Shown in pieces: positions 20,317-29,062 of a DNA stretch of 64,000 bases. Each line of letters opens with the position of its first letter. Positions within the stretch are counted from its first letter, which is position 1. The position numbers and the translations under genes are program-made. The DNA lies in the NCBI GenBank assembly GCA_900474095.1, contig UCOA01000068.1, positions 1 to 64,000 of the forward strand, read 5' to 3'. Under the pieces are notes generated by a model. That model saw nothing but the letters and a program-made list of their open reading frames with translations, was not told the DNA's origin and did no database searches. Source of the DNA: Hyphomicrobiales bacterium (GTDB taxonomy: Bacteria > Pseudomonadota > Alphaproteobacteria > Rhizobiales > Rhizobiaceae).

Positions 20317-21195
20317 ATGAATTACCGTCACATCTATCACGCAGGCAATTTCGCCGACGTCCTGAAGCACGCCGTGCTCGCCCGGCTGATCGTCTACATG
20401 ACGCAGAAGGACAAGGCGTTCCGAGTGCTCGACACCCATGCGGGCATCGGTCTCTATGACCTGTCGAGCGAGGAAGCGCAAAAGACCGGCGAGTGGCGGG
20501 ACGGGATCGGCCGCATTCTCGACGCCGATATTCCGACGAAGGCAAAAGCGCTGCTTGACCCCTACCTGACGGCCGTACGCGACCTCAATCCGGATCGTGG
20601 GCCGGATGGCGGCCTCAAGCTCTATCCCGGCTCGCCCAAGCTCACCCGCATGCTGATGCGGCCGCAGGACCGGCTGTCGGCGATGGAACTGCACCCGGAT
20701 GACTACGAGACGCTGCACCGCCTGTTCGACGGGGATTTCCAGAGCCGCATCACCCAGCTCGACGGTTGGCTGGCGCTCGGCGCCCATTTGCCGCCGAAGG
20801 AAAAGCGAGGGCTCGTGCTGGTCGATCCCCCCTTCGAGGTAGCCGGCGAGTTCGAGCGGCTGGCGGACGGCCTCGCCAAGGCCTGGCGCCGGTTCTCCGG
20901 CGGCACTTTCTGCCTGTGGTATCCGCTGAAACAGGGCGCACCGACAACCGCCTTTCACGCGACGCTGAAAGCGCTGGAAATCCCGAAGATGCTGTGTGCC
21001 GAACTGTCGGTGCGCAGTGATCGCGACACGACCGGTCTTTCGGGGTCGGGACTGATCGTCGTCAACCCGCCCTATACGCTGAAGGATGAGCTCGATGTCC
21101 TCCTGCCGTTCCTCAAGGATCGGCTGAAGCAGGATCGGCACGCCTCCGCCCGCGTCTTCTGGCTGCGCGGCGAGGAAGTGTCGGAGCGGGATTGA
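20317..21195 (+). CDS. rlmJ: 23S rRNA (adenine2030-N6)-methyltransferase
   Basis: It methylates A2030 of 23S rRNA using SAM. The 292-residue protein starts MNYRHIYHAGNFADVLKHAV, the characteristic RlmJ N-terminus. The SAM-binding region is seen as LDTHAGIGLYDL and the N6-adenine methyltransferase signature as VLVDPPFE near residue 168. C-terminal segment VNPPYTL is also conserved. It is divergent from the molybdopterin enzyme with an 86-base shared promoter region. Confidence 0.95.
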   Translation: MNYRHIYHAGNFADVLKHAVLARLIVYMTQKDKAFRVLDTHAGIGLYDLSSEEAQKTGEWRDGIGRILDADIPTKAKALLDPYLTAVRDLNPDRGPDGGLKLYPGSPKLTRMLMRPQDRLSAMELHPDDYETLHRLFDGDFQSRITQLDGWLALGAHLPPKEKRGLVLVDPPFEVAGEFERLADGLAKAWRRFSGGTFCLWYPLKQGAPTTAFHATLKALEIPKMLCAELSVRSDRDTTGLSGSGLIVVNPPYTLKDELDVLLPFLKDRLKQDRHASARVFWLRGEEVSERD

Positions 21196-21256
21196 ACGAG
21201 ACTTGACGGCTAGCCCCCGGAGACGCAATCTCGGGGGGACATCTCGGGAGACGATC

Positions 21257-21688
21257 ATGACCAGAATGCGCGCCGCATGCCTCCTTCTCTCCCTCGCGAC
21301 CGCCTTGCCCGGCGCGGTCCCGGCCAGGGCCGCCGAACCGTCGAGCACACTGGATTATACCGCGACGGCTTGCCGCAACCGGTCAATTCTCGGCTTCATC
21401 ACGTCCGATTTCGGCTATCGCGCTCGCCACTATCTGAAGGCGGACATCGCCATCGCCGAAATCCGCGACATGGGCCTGAACCGGCTCGAGCTGCGCGACG
21501 AGACCCACCCGGTCGAGCGCGAATATTGTTTCGCCACCGCCATCACGACCGATGGCGAGCGGCGGGCTCTCTGGTATCTGATTGAGCGCGGCTGGGGGTT
21601 TGCCGGCATCGGCTCCAACATCGAGTTCTGCCTGAGCGGCCTTGACCCCTGGTATGTCTACGGCGCGCAATGCGCCTCTCTGCGGTAA
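21257..21688 (+). CDS. Secreted hypothetical protein, cysteine-containing
   Basis: A 143-residue protein with a Sec signal peptide (LLLSLATALPGAVPARA, cleavage near residue 23). The mature part has four cysteines, suggesting two disulphides, and a repeat-free aromatic-rich C-terminus (LDPWYVYGAQCASLR). I do not recognise a family. A GGGAG Shine-Dalgarno lies at 21246-21250. The end overlaps the start of the downstream RNase T2 by 19 bases, so the two secreted proteins are probably translationally coupled and may be functionally linked. Confidence 0.7.
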   Translation: MTRMRAACLLLSLATALPGAVPARAAEPSSTLDYTATACRNRSILGFITSDFGYRARHYLKADIAIAEIRDMGLNRLELRDETHPVEREYCFATAITTDGERRALWYLIERGWGFAGIGSNIEFCLSGLDPWYVYGAQCASLR

Positions 21689-22422
21689 GCCTTGTGAGGG
21701 ATTGCCGGCACCTCTTCCTGCCGCTCGTCGGCGCGCTTCTGCTGGCCGCCTGCAGCGGAGAAGGTGAACAGCAGAAGGAAACGGCGCGGAAGACCGACAC
21801 GCCGGCCTCTGCTTCCGTCGCCAGTGCGCAGGCCAAAGCCCAATCCATACCGCTCGGCAGCGGCTTCGATTTCTACGTCCTCTCGCTCTCCTGGTCGCCA
21901 AGCTGGTGCATCGAAAACGATCCCTCCGGCCGCACCGAACAATGCGCGGCGGGCCACGGCTTCATCGTTCACGGTCTCTGGCCACAGAACGAACAGGGCT
22001 ATCCGGAATTCTGCCGGACGCGCGAATCCGACCGCGTGCCGGAGGCGTTGGGGCGCACCCTGTTCGACATAATGCCATCGATGGGCCTGATCGGCCATGA
22101 ATGGCGCAAACACGGGTCCTGTTCGGGGCTGAGCCAGAAAGACTATTTCACCGTGCTCCGCGCCGCCCGCGAGAAAGTGACGATACCACCAGCACTGCAA
22201 TCGGTGGAAACGCACCGGCGAACGACCGCCGCGGAGATTGAAACCGCCCTATCCGCCGCTAATCCCGGCCTGCGCGACGATGGGCTGGCCGTCACTTGCG
22301 CAGAGGGGCGCATCGAAGAGGTGCGCATCTGCTTCAACACGGACCTCAGTTTTCGCACCTGCAGCGAAATCGATCGCGGTGGCTGCAAACGGAAAAACTT
22401 CAACCAGCCGCCTATACCCTGA
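21670..22422 (+). CDS. Ribonuclease T2 family lipoprotein
   Basis: The 250-residue protein has a lipobox (LLLAAC, Cys at about 28) so it should be anchored to a periplasm-facing membrane leaflet, preceded by an N-terminal basic stretch. Both T2 active-site blocks are present: CAS-I HGFIVHGLWPQ near 97 and CAS-II GHEWRKHGSCSG near 138, with both catalytic histidines and the Glu and Lys. T2 enzymes cut single-stranded RNA through a 2',3'-cyclic phosphate and act outside the cytosol. It could scavenge extracellular RNA for phosphate. Start ATG 21670 lies inside the end of the previous gene. Confidence 0.9.
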   Translation: MRLSAVSLVRDCRHLFLPLVGALLLAACSGEGEQQKETARKTDTPASASVASAQAKAQSIPLGSGFDFYVLSLSWSPSWCIENDPSGRTEQCAAGHGFIVHGLWPQNEQGYPEFCRTRESDRVPEALGRTLFDIMPSMGLIGHEWRKHGSCSGLSQKDYFTVLRAAREKVTIPPALQSVETHRRTTAAEIETALSAANPGLRDDGLAVTCAEGRIEEVRICFNTDLSFRTCSEIDRGGCKRKNFNQPPIP

Positions 22423-22459
22423 TATCTAACGGGCCCTGAACACAAAAAGAAAGAACACG

Positions 22460-23050
22460 ATGAAAATCCTCTACTCCCCCGCCTCCCCCTATTCCAACAA
22501 GGTGCGCATGAGCGCGCGCTACGCCGGAATTGCCGCCGAAAGCGTGCTCACCGATACGAACGCCAACACGCCCGAACTGATCTCCAACAACCCGCTCGGC
22601 AAGATCCCGACGCTGATCACCCCCGATGGAAAGTCGATCTACGACAGCCGGGCGATCATGCATTTCATCGACCGTGAGACCAAGGGCAAGCTCTATCCGC
22701 GCAATGGCGAAAAGCGCACCGAGGTGGAAATGCTGGAGGCGCTGTGCGACGGCATCTGCGACAGCCTGCTCGCCATCGTCTACGAAAAGCGCTTCCATCC
22801 GCCGGAAAAGATCCATCAACCCTGGATCGACAGGCAGTGGGAAAAGGTCGCGCGCGGCCTCGATCACCTCAACGCCAACCTGCCGAAGACCGGCGCAAAG
22901 CTCCATGCCGGCCATTTCGCGCTTGCCGCAATGCTGCGCTATATCGAACTGCGCTTTGCCGGCGAATGGCAGAAGGGCCGCCCGAAGCTGAAAAACTGGC
23001 CGCAGAAGTTCGAGAAATTCTTCCCCGACTATGCGCAGTTCAAGGTTTGA
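22460..23050 (+). CDS. Glutathione S-transferase family protein
   Basis: The 196-residue cytosolic protein has an N-terminal thioredoxin fold (MKILYSPASPYSNKVRMSAR), with the cis-proline and glutathione-contact motifs NPLGKIPTLI and SIYDSRAIMHFID, and an all-helical C-terminal domain to about 195. It resembles the beta/theta-like bacterial GST group. It would conjugate glutathione or act as a thiol-dependent reductase; the substrate is unknown. Preceded by AAAGAAAGAACACG, a weak ribosome site. Located 37 bases after the RNase T2 gene. Confidence 0.88.
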   Translation: MKILYSPASPYSNKVRMSARYAGIAAESVLTDTNANTPELISNNPLGKIPTLITPDGKSIYDSRAIMHFIDRETKGKLYPRNGEKRTEVEMLEALCDGICDSLLAIVYEKRFHPPEKIHQPWIDRQWEKVARGLDHLNANLPKTGAKLHAGHFALAAMLRYIELRFAGEWQKGRPKLKNWPQKFEKFFPDYAQFKV

Positions 23051-23075
23051 GCCACCCCGCATTTCCGGGGGGGCC

Positions 23076-23600
23076 ATGTTGAGCAAAATGGTTAGTGTCA
23101 TGGCTGAAGTCGTTCTGGAAACACCACGTTTGACGCTTGTCATGTGGGGCGAGGACGACGCAGGCCTGATTCAATCGTTGCATTCGTCGATCGCCACGAC
23201 GCGATATCTCTCAGGCGCCGCACCCTGGAGCCAGGAAAAGGCCGCAGAACGCCTGCGGAACTGGTTCGAGGAACGCAGGCGTGACGGCATTACCAAATAC
23301 AAGCTTCTGCGGCGGGCCGACGGTATGCTTGCCGGCCGTGCGGGGTTTTCGTTGCTAGGTGGTCAATACGAACTCGGCTATTCAATATGCCGTGAGGCTT
23401 GGGGTAACGGCTATGCGACTGAGATCGCCGGCGCTTTGGCGCGATGGTTTTTCGAAAAGGATTTTTCGGATCGCTTCATCGCCTTCACCCATCCGGACAA
23501 CGTCGCGTCGCAACGCGTTCTCATGAAGATCGGCATGCTGCCATGTGAGCCGATGACGATCGACGGCATTCGTTGTCCGACCTTCGAAATGACGCGGTGA
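23076..23600 (+). CDS. GNAT N-acetyltransferase (RimJ/RimL type)
   Basis: The 174-residue protein has the RimJ/RimL-like opening VVLETPRLTL and the acetyl-CoA-binding motif A as ELGYSICREAWGNGYATE (about 97-115). The later HPDNVASQRVLMKIGM motif is the usual GNAT_3 ending. The substrate (a protein N-terminus, amino acid or antibiotic) cannot be inferred. The start at 23076 has a G-rich sequence 5-10 bases upstream; an internal ATG at 23100 is possible. Convergent with the porin-like gene across a shared terminator. Confidence 0.82.
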   Translation: MLSKMVSVMAEVVLETPRLTLVMWGEDDAGLIQSLHSSIATTRYLSGAAPWSQEKAAERLRNWFEERRRDGITKYKLLRRADGMLAGRAGFSLLGGQYELGYSICREAWGNGYATEIAGALARWFFEKDFSDRFIAFTHPDNVASQRVLMKIGMLPCEPMTIDGIRCPTFEMTR

Positions 23601-23620
23601 TGCTTTTTGCTGCTGCGACG

Positions 23621-23650
23621 CAAGAAGGCCGGATCGCTCCGGCCTTCTTG
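23621..23650. terminator. Strong bidirectional terminator
   Basis: A 12-bp perfect stem CAAGAAGGCCGG / CCGGCCTTCTTG (23621-23632 and 23639-23650) with a 6-base loop sits exactly between the stops of two convergent genes, GNAT and the Omp25/31-type gene. The T-containing arms serve both directions. Confidence 0.85.
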
Positions 23651-23669
23651 TCATGCATGAACTTCGGTA

Positions 23670-24308
23670 TCAGAACTTGACGCCCATACCGACGCGAACG
23701 CTGTGTTCGTCGTAGCCCGACGAAACGTTGCCGCCCGGCAGGTTGAAGTCCTTCGACGCATAGTCGGTGTAGCGATATTCGACGCGCGCCGTGACGTTGT
23801 CGGTGACCAAGGCTTCAGCACCGCCACCGGCGGTCCAGCCGAGCAACGTGTTCTTGTCCGAACCGCCGGCCTGGGTTGCCTTGACGCTGGATGCGGCAAC
23901 ACCGGCCGTACCGTAGACGAGAACCGGGTTCAGGTCGTAACCGACGCGGGCACGAACCGAGCCGTTGACGCCCTGCTCCATCTTGCGGGTAGGGCTGCGG
24001 GTGTCGTTGTCGCCGTAATTGATATCGGCTTCAGCGCCGTAGACGATCTGGCCGCTCTGCATGTTGTAGCCGCCGTAAAGACCGCCACCCATACCGGAAG
24101 CGCCGCGACCGCCTGTCGCATCATATTCGCCGCGAGCCCAGTTGGCAGTACCGCCGACATAGGCGCCGGACCAGTTCTTCACGGCGGGCTCGCTGTATTC
24201 GGCAGCCGGTGCCGCCGGAACCTCGTCGATCGCGTCTGCGGCCTGAACGGCGGAGAAGGCGATGAGGGATACGGCAGATGCCATGAAGGTCGTGATGAGA
24301 GTACGCAT
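23670..24308 (-). CDS. Omp25/Omp31-type outer membrane beta-barrel protein
   Basis: A 212-residue protein with a Sec signal (MRTLITTFMASAVSLIAFSA then VQAADA) and an eight-stranded barrel-like mature part with alternating residues and a C-terminal aromatic end (RVGMGVKF). GAYVGGTANWARG and the glycine-rich GGGLYGGYN stretch are characteristic of the Omp25/31 group of Rhizobiales, which anchor the outer membrane and help resistance. A textbook ribosome site (AAGGAG, 7 bases from the ATG) is seen, consistent with high expression. Start at 24308 is chosen from this site. Confidence 0.9.
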   Translation of the reverse strand: MRTLITTFMASAVSLIAFSAVQAADAIDEVPAAPAAEYSEPAVKNWSGAYVGGTANWARGEYDATGGRGASGMGGGLYGGYNMQSGQIVYGAEADINYGDNDTRSPTRKMEQGVNGSVRARVGYDLNPVLVYGTAGVAASSVKATQAGGSDKNTLLGWTAGGGAEALVTDNVTARVEYRYTDYASKDFNLPGGNVSSGYDEHSVRVGMGVKF

Positions 24309-24674
24309 TAAAGTCTCCTTTCGAACCGATGCTCCGGACCCTCGCGGTCCTAAACTGATACATCGGATAATTTGCAATTAACCCGCCCGGTTGAGGAGAA
24401 ATTGGCTATCAAATACGGATTCACAAGAGCCAAATTGTGAAATTTTAGTGGCAGGAGGATGGCTGAAATTCGATGTTGCTGTGTAGCCACAGGGTATTTA
24501 TTAACCACAAAATAAGATTAACCAGATTTATACTATAACTATCGAAAACAATTCAATTTATCGCTTTCGCGTTAATTTTTCCGAAACGAACGAATGGGCC
24601 GGTTTCGCAATCTGTGGCTTGCTCCTATATCCTTGCGAAATGCATACACACGAATCGTACGGCAGGATCCGCCC
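24309..24674. other. AT-rich divergent intergenic region
   Basis: About 365 bases between the porin-like gene and the SDR. Bases 24490-24590 are strikingly AT-rich next to the surrounding coding DNA and carry two copies of TTAACCA (24501-24507 and 24518-24524) spaced 17 bases apart. It probably holds both promoters and regulatory sites; I cannot define boxes. No gene or RNA seen. Confidence 0.5.
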
Positions 24675-25439
24675 TTGAGGACGCCTTTGAAATCAGCGCT
24701 GGTCACCGGCGGCGCCAAGCGCATCGGCAAGGCGATCGTCGAAGATCTGGCGGCGCACGGCTTTGCCGTCGCCATTCATGCCAATGCCTCGGCCGCGGAG
24801 GCAGAAGAGCTTGCAGGCCACCTTCGCGCGCAAGGCGGCAATGCGGCGGCCATTGTCGCTGACCTGACCGATACCGCTTCCGTCGCTACCGTGATGGCAA
24901 AAGCCGTCGAAGCGCTCGGTCCGATCGGGCTGCTCGTCAACAATGCCTCGCTGTTCAAGAAGGACAGTCTCGAAGAGTTCGACGAGACGGTCTGGGACCG
25001 GCACTTTGCCCTGCATGTGAAAGCGCCATCGCTGCTTGCGCGTGATTTCGCGGCCCAACTGCCGGGGGAACATTCGGGCCTGATCGTCAACATCGTCGAT
25101 CAGCGGGTCTGGTCTCCAAATCCGCGATTTTATTCCTATATGTTATCAAAATCGGCGCTGCTGACGGCAACCAAGACGATGGCGCAGGCCCTGGCACCCA
25201 ACATCCGGGTCAATGCCATCGGCCCCGGCCCGACCCTGCCGAACGAGCGGCAGAACCAGGCGGATTTCCAGACGCAGGTGGATGCCGTGATCCTCAAGTC
25301 CGGGCCGCAACTGGGGGAATTCGGCAGGACGATCCGCTTTCTGGTCGACACACCCTCGATGACCGGGCAGATGATCGCGCTCGATGGCGGCCAGCACCTA
25401 GCCTGGCAGACGCCGGATATTTTGGAGATTGTGGAATGA
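24675..25439 (+). CDS. SDR family oxidoreductase, pteridine-reductase (FolM) like
   Basis: The protein has 254 residues from a TTG at 24675 (AGGA ribosome site 7 bases upstream); an in-frame ATG at 24594 would add a poorly conserved 27-residue leader. The Rossmann motif is [14 protein letters not shown], and the catalytic Tyr-x3-Lys is YMLSK. The [16 protein letters not shown] segment, in which Asp replaces the usual SDR serine region, is typical of FolM/pteridine reductases, which reduce dihydromonapterin or dihydrofolate. That function is inferred from these motifs. The C-terminus overlaps uvrC by four bases (ATGA). Confidence 0.8.
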   Translation: MRTPLKSALVTGGAKRIGKAIVEDLAAHGFAVAIHANASAAEAEELAGHLRAQGGNAAAIVADLTDTASVATVMAKAVEALGPIGLLVNNASLFKKDSLEEFDETVWDRHFALHVKAPSLLARDFAAQLPGEHSGLIVNIVDQRVWSPNPRFYSYMLSKSALLTATKTMAQALAPNIRVNAIGPGPTLPNERQNQADFQTQVDAVILKSGPQLGEFGRTIRFLVDTPSMTGQMIALDGGQHLAWQTPDILEIVE

Positions 25440-27457
25440 ACGGGCGCGTGCCCACCGATGGCGGCATTCTTTACGACGAAAATGCCAGCGACGAAGACGA
25501 CCTCCTTGACGTACCGGACAGCCCGGTGCCCGCGCCTATCCTTGACTGGGCGGAAACCAGCGCGATCCCGGACGGGCTTCGCGGCGCCGACCTGATCCAG
25601 GCCTTCGTCAAACTGCTGCCCAACAGCCCCGGCGTGTACCGCATGTTCAACGAGGCGGGCGACGTTCTCTATGTCGGCAAGGCGCGCAGCCTGAAGAAGC
25701 GCGTCGGCAACTACGCGCAGGGCCGCGTCCACTCCAACCGTCTGGCCAAGATGGTGCGCGAAACCGCACATATGGAATTCGTGACGACGCGCACCGAGAT
25801 CGAGGCGCTGCTGCTGGAAGCAAACCTTATCAAGCGCTTGCGGCCACGCTTCAACGTGCTGCTGCGCGACGACAAGTCCTTTCCCTATATTCTGGTGACC
25901 GGCGATAGCCGGGCCCCGGCGCTCTACAAGCATCGCGGCGCCCGCAGCCGCAAGGGCGACTATTTCGGCCCGTTCGCCTCGGCCGGCGCCGTCGGCCGCA
26001 CGATCAATTCGCTGCAGCGCGCCTTCCTGTTGCGCACCTGCACCGACAGCGTCTTCGAGACCCGCACCCGGCCCTGCCTGCTGCACCAGATCAAGCGCTG
26101 TGCCGCGCCCTGCACGCATGAGATAAGCGATGCCGGCTATGCAGAACTGGTCAGCGAAGCCAGGGACTTCCTCTCTGGCAAGAGCCAGGCGGTGAAGGCG
26201 ACCATTGCCGCCGCCATGAACGAGGCTTCGGAAAATCTCGACTTCGAGCGGGCCGCTCTTTACCGCGACCGGCTGGCGGCGCTGTCGCATGTCCAGAGCC
26301 ATCAGGGCATCAATCCCTCCGGCGTCGAGGAAGCGGATGTCTTTGCCATCCACCACGAAGGCGGCGTCTCCTGCATCCAGGTGTTCTTCTTCCGCACCGG
26401 CCAGAACTGGGGCAACCGCGCCTATTTCCCGAAAGCCGATCCGACCCTGCCCGCGGCCGAGGTGCTCAGCGCCTTCCTCGCCCAGTTCTACGACGACAAG
26501 CCCTGTCCGCGGCAGATCCTGCTCTGCGAGCCGGTGGCGGAACAGGAACTGCTGGGGGAAGCGCTGACGGAGAAATCCGGCTACAGGGTTTCAATCCTCG
26601 TGCCGCAGCGCGGTGAAAAGAAGGATCTGGTCGAGCACGCAGTCGCCAATGCCCGCGAGGCGCATGGCCGCAAGCTCGCCGAAACCGCGTCGCAGTCGCG
26701 CCTGCTCGAGGGGTTTGCCGAGACCTTCAAGCTGGAGCGCGTTCCGCGCCGCATCGAGATCTACGACAACTCCCACATCATGGGCACCAATGCGGTCGGC
26801 GGCATGGTGGTGGCGGGACCGGAAGGTTTCGTCAAAGGCCAGTACCGCAAGTTCAACATCAAATCGACCGACATCACGCCCGGCGACGACTTCGGCATGA
26901 TGAAGGAAGTGATGACGCGGCGGTTCTCGCGGCTTTTGAAGGAAGAGGGAAAACCGGATCGCAGCGCCGAACCGGGCGAAGACACCGGCTTTCCGGCCTG
27001 GCCCGATGTCATCCTGATCGACGGTGGCCAGGGGCAGATGACCGCGGTCAGGGCGATCCTCAAGGAACTCGACATCGAGGATTGCCTCACTGCCATCGGC
27101 GTCGCCAAGGGTGTGGATCGCGATGCCGGGCGTGAGCGCTTCTTTCCGCCCGGCCGCGACGGCTTTACGCTGCCGCCGCGCGACCCGGTGCTTTATTTCA
27201 TCCAGCGCATGCGCGACGAAGCGCATCGTTTCGCTATCGGCACGCACCGGGCGCGGCGCAAGAAGGAACTGGTCAAGAACCCGCTAGACGAGATCGCTGG
27301 CATCGGGCCGACGCGCAAGCGCGCGCTTCTCCAACATTTCGGCACCGCCAAGGCGGTTTCCCGCGCCGGCATCAACGATCTCGTGGCCGTCGAGGGTATT
27401 TCCGAAGCGGTGGCCCGCCTCGTCTACGATCATTTCCATGAGGATGGTGCGAAATAG
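25436..27457 (+). CDS. uvrC: Excinuclease ABC subunit C
   Basis: It makes the two incisions in nucleotide excision repair. The 673-residue protein is slightly longer than E. coli UvrC (610) because of an acidic N-terminal extension of about 50 residues. The GIY-YIG domain starts at [20 protein letters not shown] (about 64), the UVR region is near 255 ([17 protein letters not shown]), the UvrC RNase H-like domain contains [17 protein letters not shown], and the C-terminal helix-hairpin-helix pair is seen as [20 protein letters not shown]. Overlaps the SDR stop by four bases, so expression is coupled. Confidence 0.97.
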   Translation: MNGRVPTDGGILYDENASDEDDLLDVPDSPVPAPILDWAETSAIPDGLRGADLIQAFVKLLPNSPGVYRMFNEAGDVLYVGKARSLKKRVGNYAQGRVHSNRLAKMVRETAHMEFVTTRTEIEALLLEANLIKRLRPRFNVLLRDDKSFPYILVTGDSRAPALYKHRGARSRKGDYFGPFASAGAVGRTINSLQRAFLLRTCTDSVFETRTRPCLLHQIKRCAAPCTHEISDAGYAELVSEARDFLSGKSQAVKATIAAAMNEASENLDFERAALYRDRLAALSHVQSHQGINPSGVEEADVFAIHHEGGVSCIQVFFFRTGQNWGNRAYFPKADPTLPAAEVLSAFLAQFYDDKPCPRQILLCEPVAEQELLGEALTEKSGYRVSILVPQRGEKKDLVEHAVANAREAHGRKLAETASQSRLLEGFAETFKLERVPRRIEIYDNSHIMGTNAVGGMVVAGPEGFVKGQYRKFNIKSTDITPGDDFGMMKEVMTRRFSRLLKEEGKPDRSAEPGEDTGFPAWPDVILIDGGQGQMTAVRAILKELDIEDCLTAIGVAKGVDRDAGRERFFPPGRDGFTLPPRDPVLYFIQRMRDEAHRFAIGTHRARRKKELVKNPLDEIAGIGPTRKRALLQHFGTAKAVSRAGINDLVAVEGISEAVARLVYDHFHEDGAK

Positions 27458-27628
27458 CATGTTCGCGGAAGGCTGCCGGCTGAATCTTGGGGAACATCCG
27501 TCGATGCGGTTCAGGGTCCGTTCAGATGAATTCCGCCACAATTGCGGATGATCTATCAAACAACGGTTGACGCGGCTGTCACAAAGCCGTTCATCTGTCG
27601 CCCAAGAACTCGCAGAGAACCCGAATCC

Positions 27629-28222
27629 ATGTCCTCCACGCCCACCACCTACAGCATACCCAATCTCCTGACCTATGGACGCATTCTGGCCGTTCCGCTG
27701 ATCGTTCTGTGCTTTTTCATCGAAGGCAAGTTGCAGAGTTCCGACTTTGCCCGCTGGGCGGCGCTTGGCATTTTCGTCGTCGCGTCGATTACCGATTTTC
27801 TCGATGGCTATTTGGCGCGGATCTGGAACCAGACCTCAAATATCGGCCGCATGCTGGATCCGATCGCCGACAAGCTTCTCATCTCGACGGCGCTGCTGCT
27901 AATGGCGGCGGACACCGAAAAAACCATCGCTGGCTGGTCGCTCTGGGCCGCGATCATTATCCTGTGTCGCGAAATCCTGGTGTCTGGTCTGCGAGAATAC
28001 CTGGCTGCACTAAAAGTAAGCGTGCCGGTCACGCGCATCGCCAAGTGGAAAACCACCGTGCAGATGTTCGCCATTGCCTTCCTGCTTGCAGGGCCGGCGG
28101 GCGACAAGGTGCTTCCCTATACAACGGAGATGGGCATAGGCCTGCTCTGGATCGCAGCGATCCTTACCATCTACACCGGCTATGACTACTTCCGTGCCGG
28201 CGTCAAGCATATGGTCGACTGA
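27629..28222 (+). CDS. pgsA: CDP-diacylglycerol--glycerol-3-phosphate 3-phosphatidyltransferase
   Basis: An integral membrane CDP-alcohol phosphotransferase that makes phosphatidylglycerol phosphate. It has 197 residues and about five to six helices. The family motif D-x2-D-G-x2-A-R-x8-G-x3-D-x3-D is complete as DFLDGYLARIWN then GRMLDPIADK. The start at 27629 matches SSTPTTYSIPNLLTYGRI. A CCGCC-rich stretch precedes it. Stop TGA shares its A with the moaD ATG at 28222, so pgsA-moaD-moaE read as one transcript. Confidence 0.95.
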   Translation: MSSTPTTYSIPNLLTYGRILAVPLIVLCFFIEGKLQSSDFARWAALGIFVVASITDFLDGYLARIWNQTSNIGRMLDPIADKLLISTALLLMAADTEKTIAGWSLWAAIIILCREILVSGLREYLAALKVSVPVTRIAKWKTTVQMFAIAFLLAGPAGDKVLPYTTEMGIGLLWIAAILTIYTGYDYFRAGVKHMVD

Positions 28223-28482
28223 TGGCACGCGTTGATCTCGTCTATTTCGCCTGGGTGCGCGAGCGGATCGGCAAGGCTGAGGAGACGCTGGAGCTTCCCG
28301 AAAGCGTCGTCACGGCCGGCGAGCTGCTGGCTTATTTGAAGACCCTGGGCGAGGAATACGAGACAGCGCTGGAGCACGAAAACGTCATCCGCGTCGCCAT
28401 CAACCAGGAACATGTCGATCATCACGAGCCGATCGCCGGCGCGCGCGAAATCGCGCTGTTTCCGCCGATGACCGGGGGCTGA
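28222..28482 (+). CDS. moaD: Molybdopterin synthase sulfur carrier subunit
   Basis: A small ubiquitin-fold protein (86 residues) whose C-terminal Gly-Gly (PPMTGG) is thiocarboxylated and donates sulfur to precursor Z in molybdopterin synthesis. It overlaps the pgsA stop by one base and is followed three bases later by moaE, the catalytic partner. Confidence 0.95.
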   Translation: MARVDLVYFAWVRERIGKAEETLELPESVVTAGELLAYLKTLGEEYETALEHENVIRVAINQEHVDHHEPIAGAREIALFPPMTGG

Positions 28483-28485
28483 GCC

Positions 28486-28956
28486 GTGAGCGGCGCGGCT
28501 GTGGCCGTCCGCATCCAACGGCAGGATTTCGATCTTGCCGCCGAGGTTCGGGCGCTTTCGCAAGGCCGCCACGATATCGGCGCGGTCGTCACCTTCTCGG
28601 GCCTCTGCCGCGACGAGGCCGGTACGCTCAGCGCCCTTGAACTGGAGCACTATCCGGGCATGGCGGAAGCGCAGATCACCCGCATCTGCGAGGAAGCGGT
28701 CGGCCGGTTCGGGCTGCAGGCCGTCAGCGCCATCCACCGCTACGGAGAGATCCTGCCTGGCGAAAACATCGTGCTCGTCGTCACCGCCTCGCCGCACCGG
28801 CAGGCGGCTTTCGACGGTGCCAGTTTCATCATGGATTTCCTGAAGACGTCCGCGCCCTTCTGGAAGAAGGAGCACGGGGCTGACGGCAGCGCCGGCGGCT
28901 GGGTCAGCGCCAAGGACGAGGACGACAGCGCACGGGATCGTTGGTCGAAGGACTGA
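28486..28956 (+). CDS. moaE: Molybdopterin synthase catalytic subunit
   Basis: The large subunit that transfers sulfur from MoaD to precursor Z. It has 156 residues and starts with GTG. ELEHYPGMAEAQI (near 44) and GASFIMDFLKTSAPFWKKE (near 107-125, with the active-site lysines) are conserved. A molybdenum enzyme at 18116-20230 in this window would need the cofactor. The gene is the end of the pgsA-moaD-moaE run. Confidence 0.95.
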   Translation: MSGAAVAVRIQRQDFDLAAEVRALSQGRHDIGAVVTFSGLCRDEAGTLSALELEHYPGMAEAQITRICEEAVGRFGLQAVSAIHRYGEILPGENIVLVVTASPHRQAAFDGASFIMDFLKTSAPFWKKEHGADGSAGGWVSAKDEDDSARDRWSKD

Positions 28957-29013
28957 GTTAACGCCCATCGCGTCAAAACGCATTCATGCGATGCGCATTG
29001 GATCCTTGCTTTT

Positions 29014-29062
29014 ATGCATCGTCGTTACCCTAAACCCGCTGCACACTTTGGGCGACATGCAT
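29014..29062. repeat. Palindromic intergenic repeat, rhizobial type
   Basis: ATGCATCGTCG (29014-29024) and CGACATGCAT (29053-29062) form an imperfect inverted repeat around TTACCCTAAACCCGCTGCAC and ACTTTGGG. The core matches, from memory, a repeated element common near rhizobial gene ends. It sits between convergent moaE and livH, where it may act as a bidirectional terminator. Copy number outside the window cannot be checked. Confidence 0.5.

Noticed and set aside
26591-27247. Frame opposite uvrC
   Set aside because: Antisense shadow without a recognised product.
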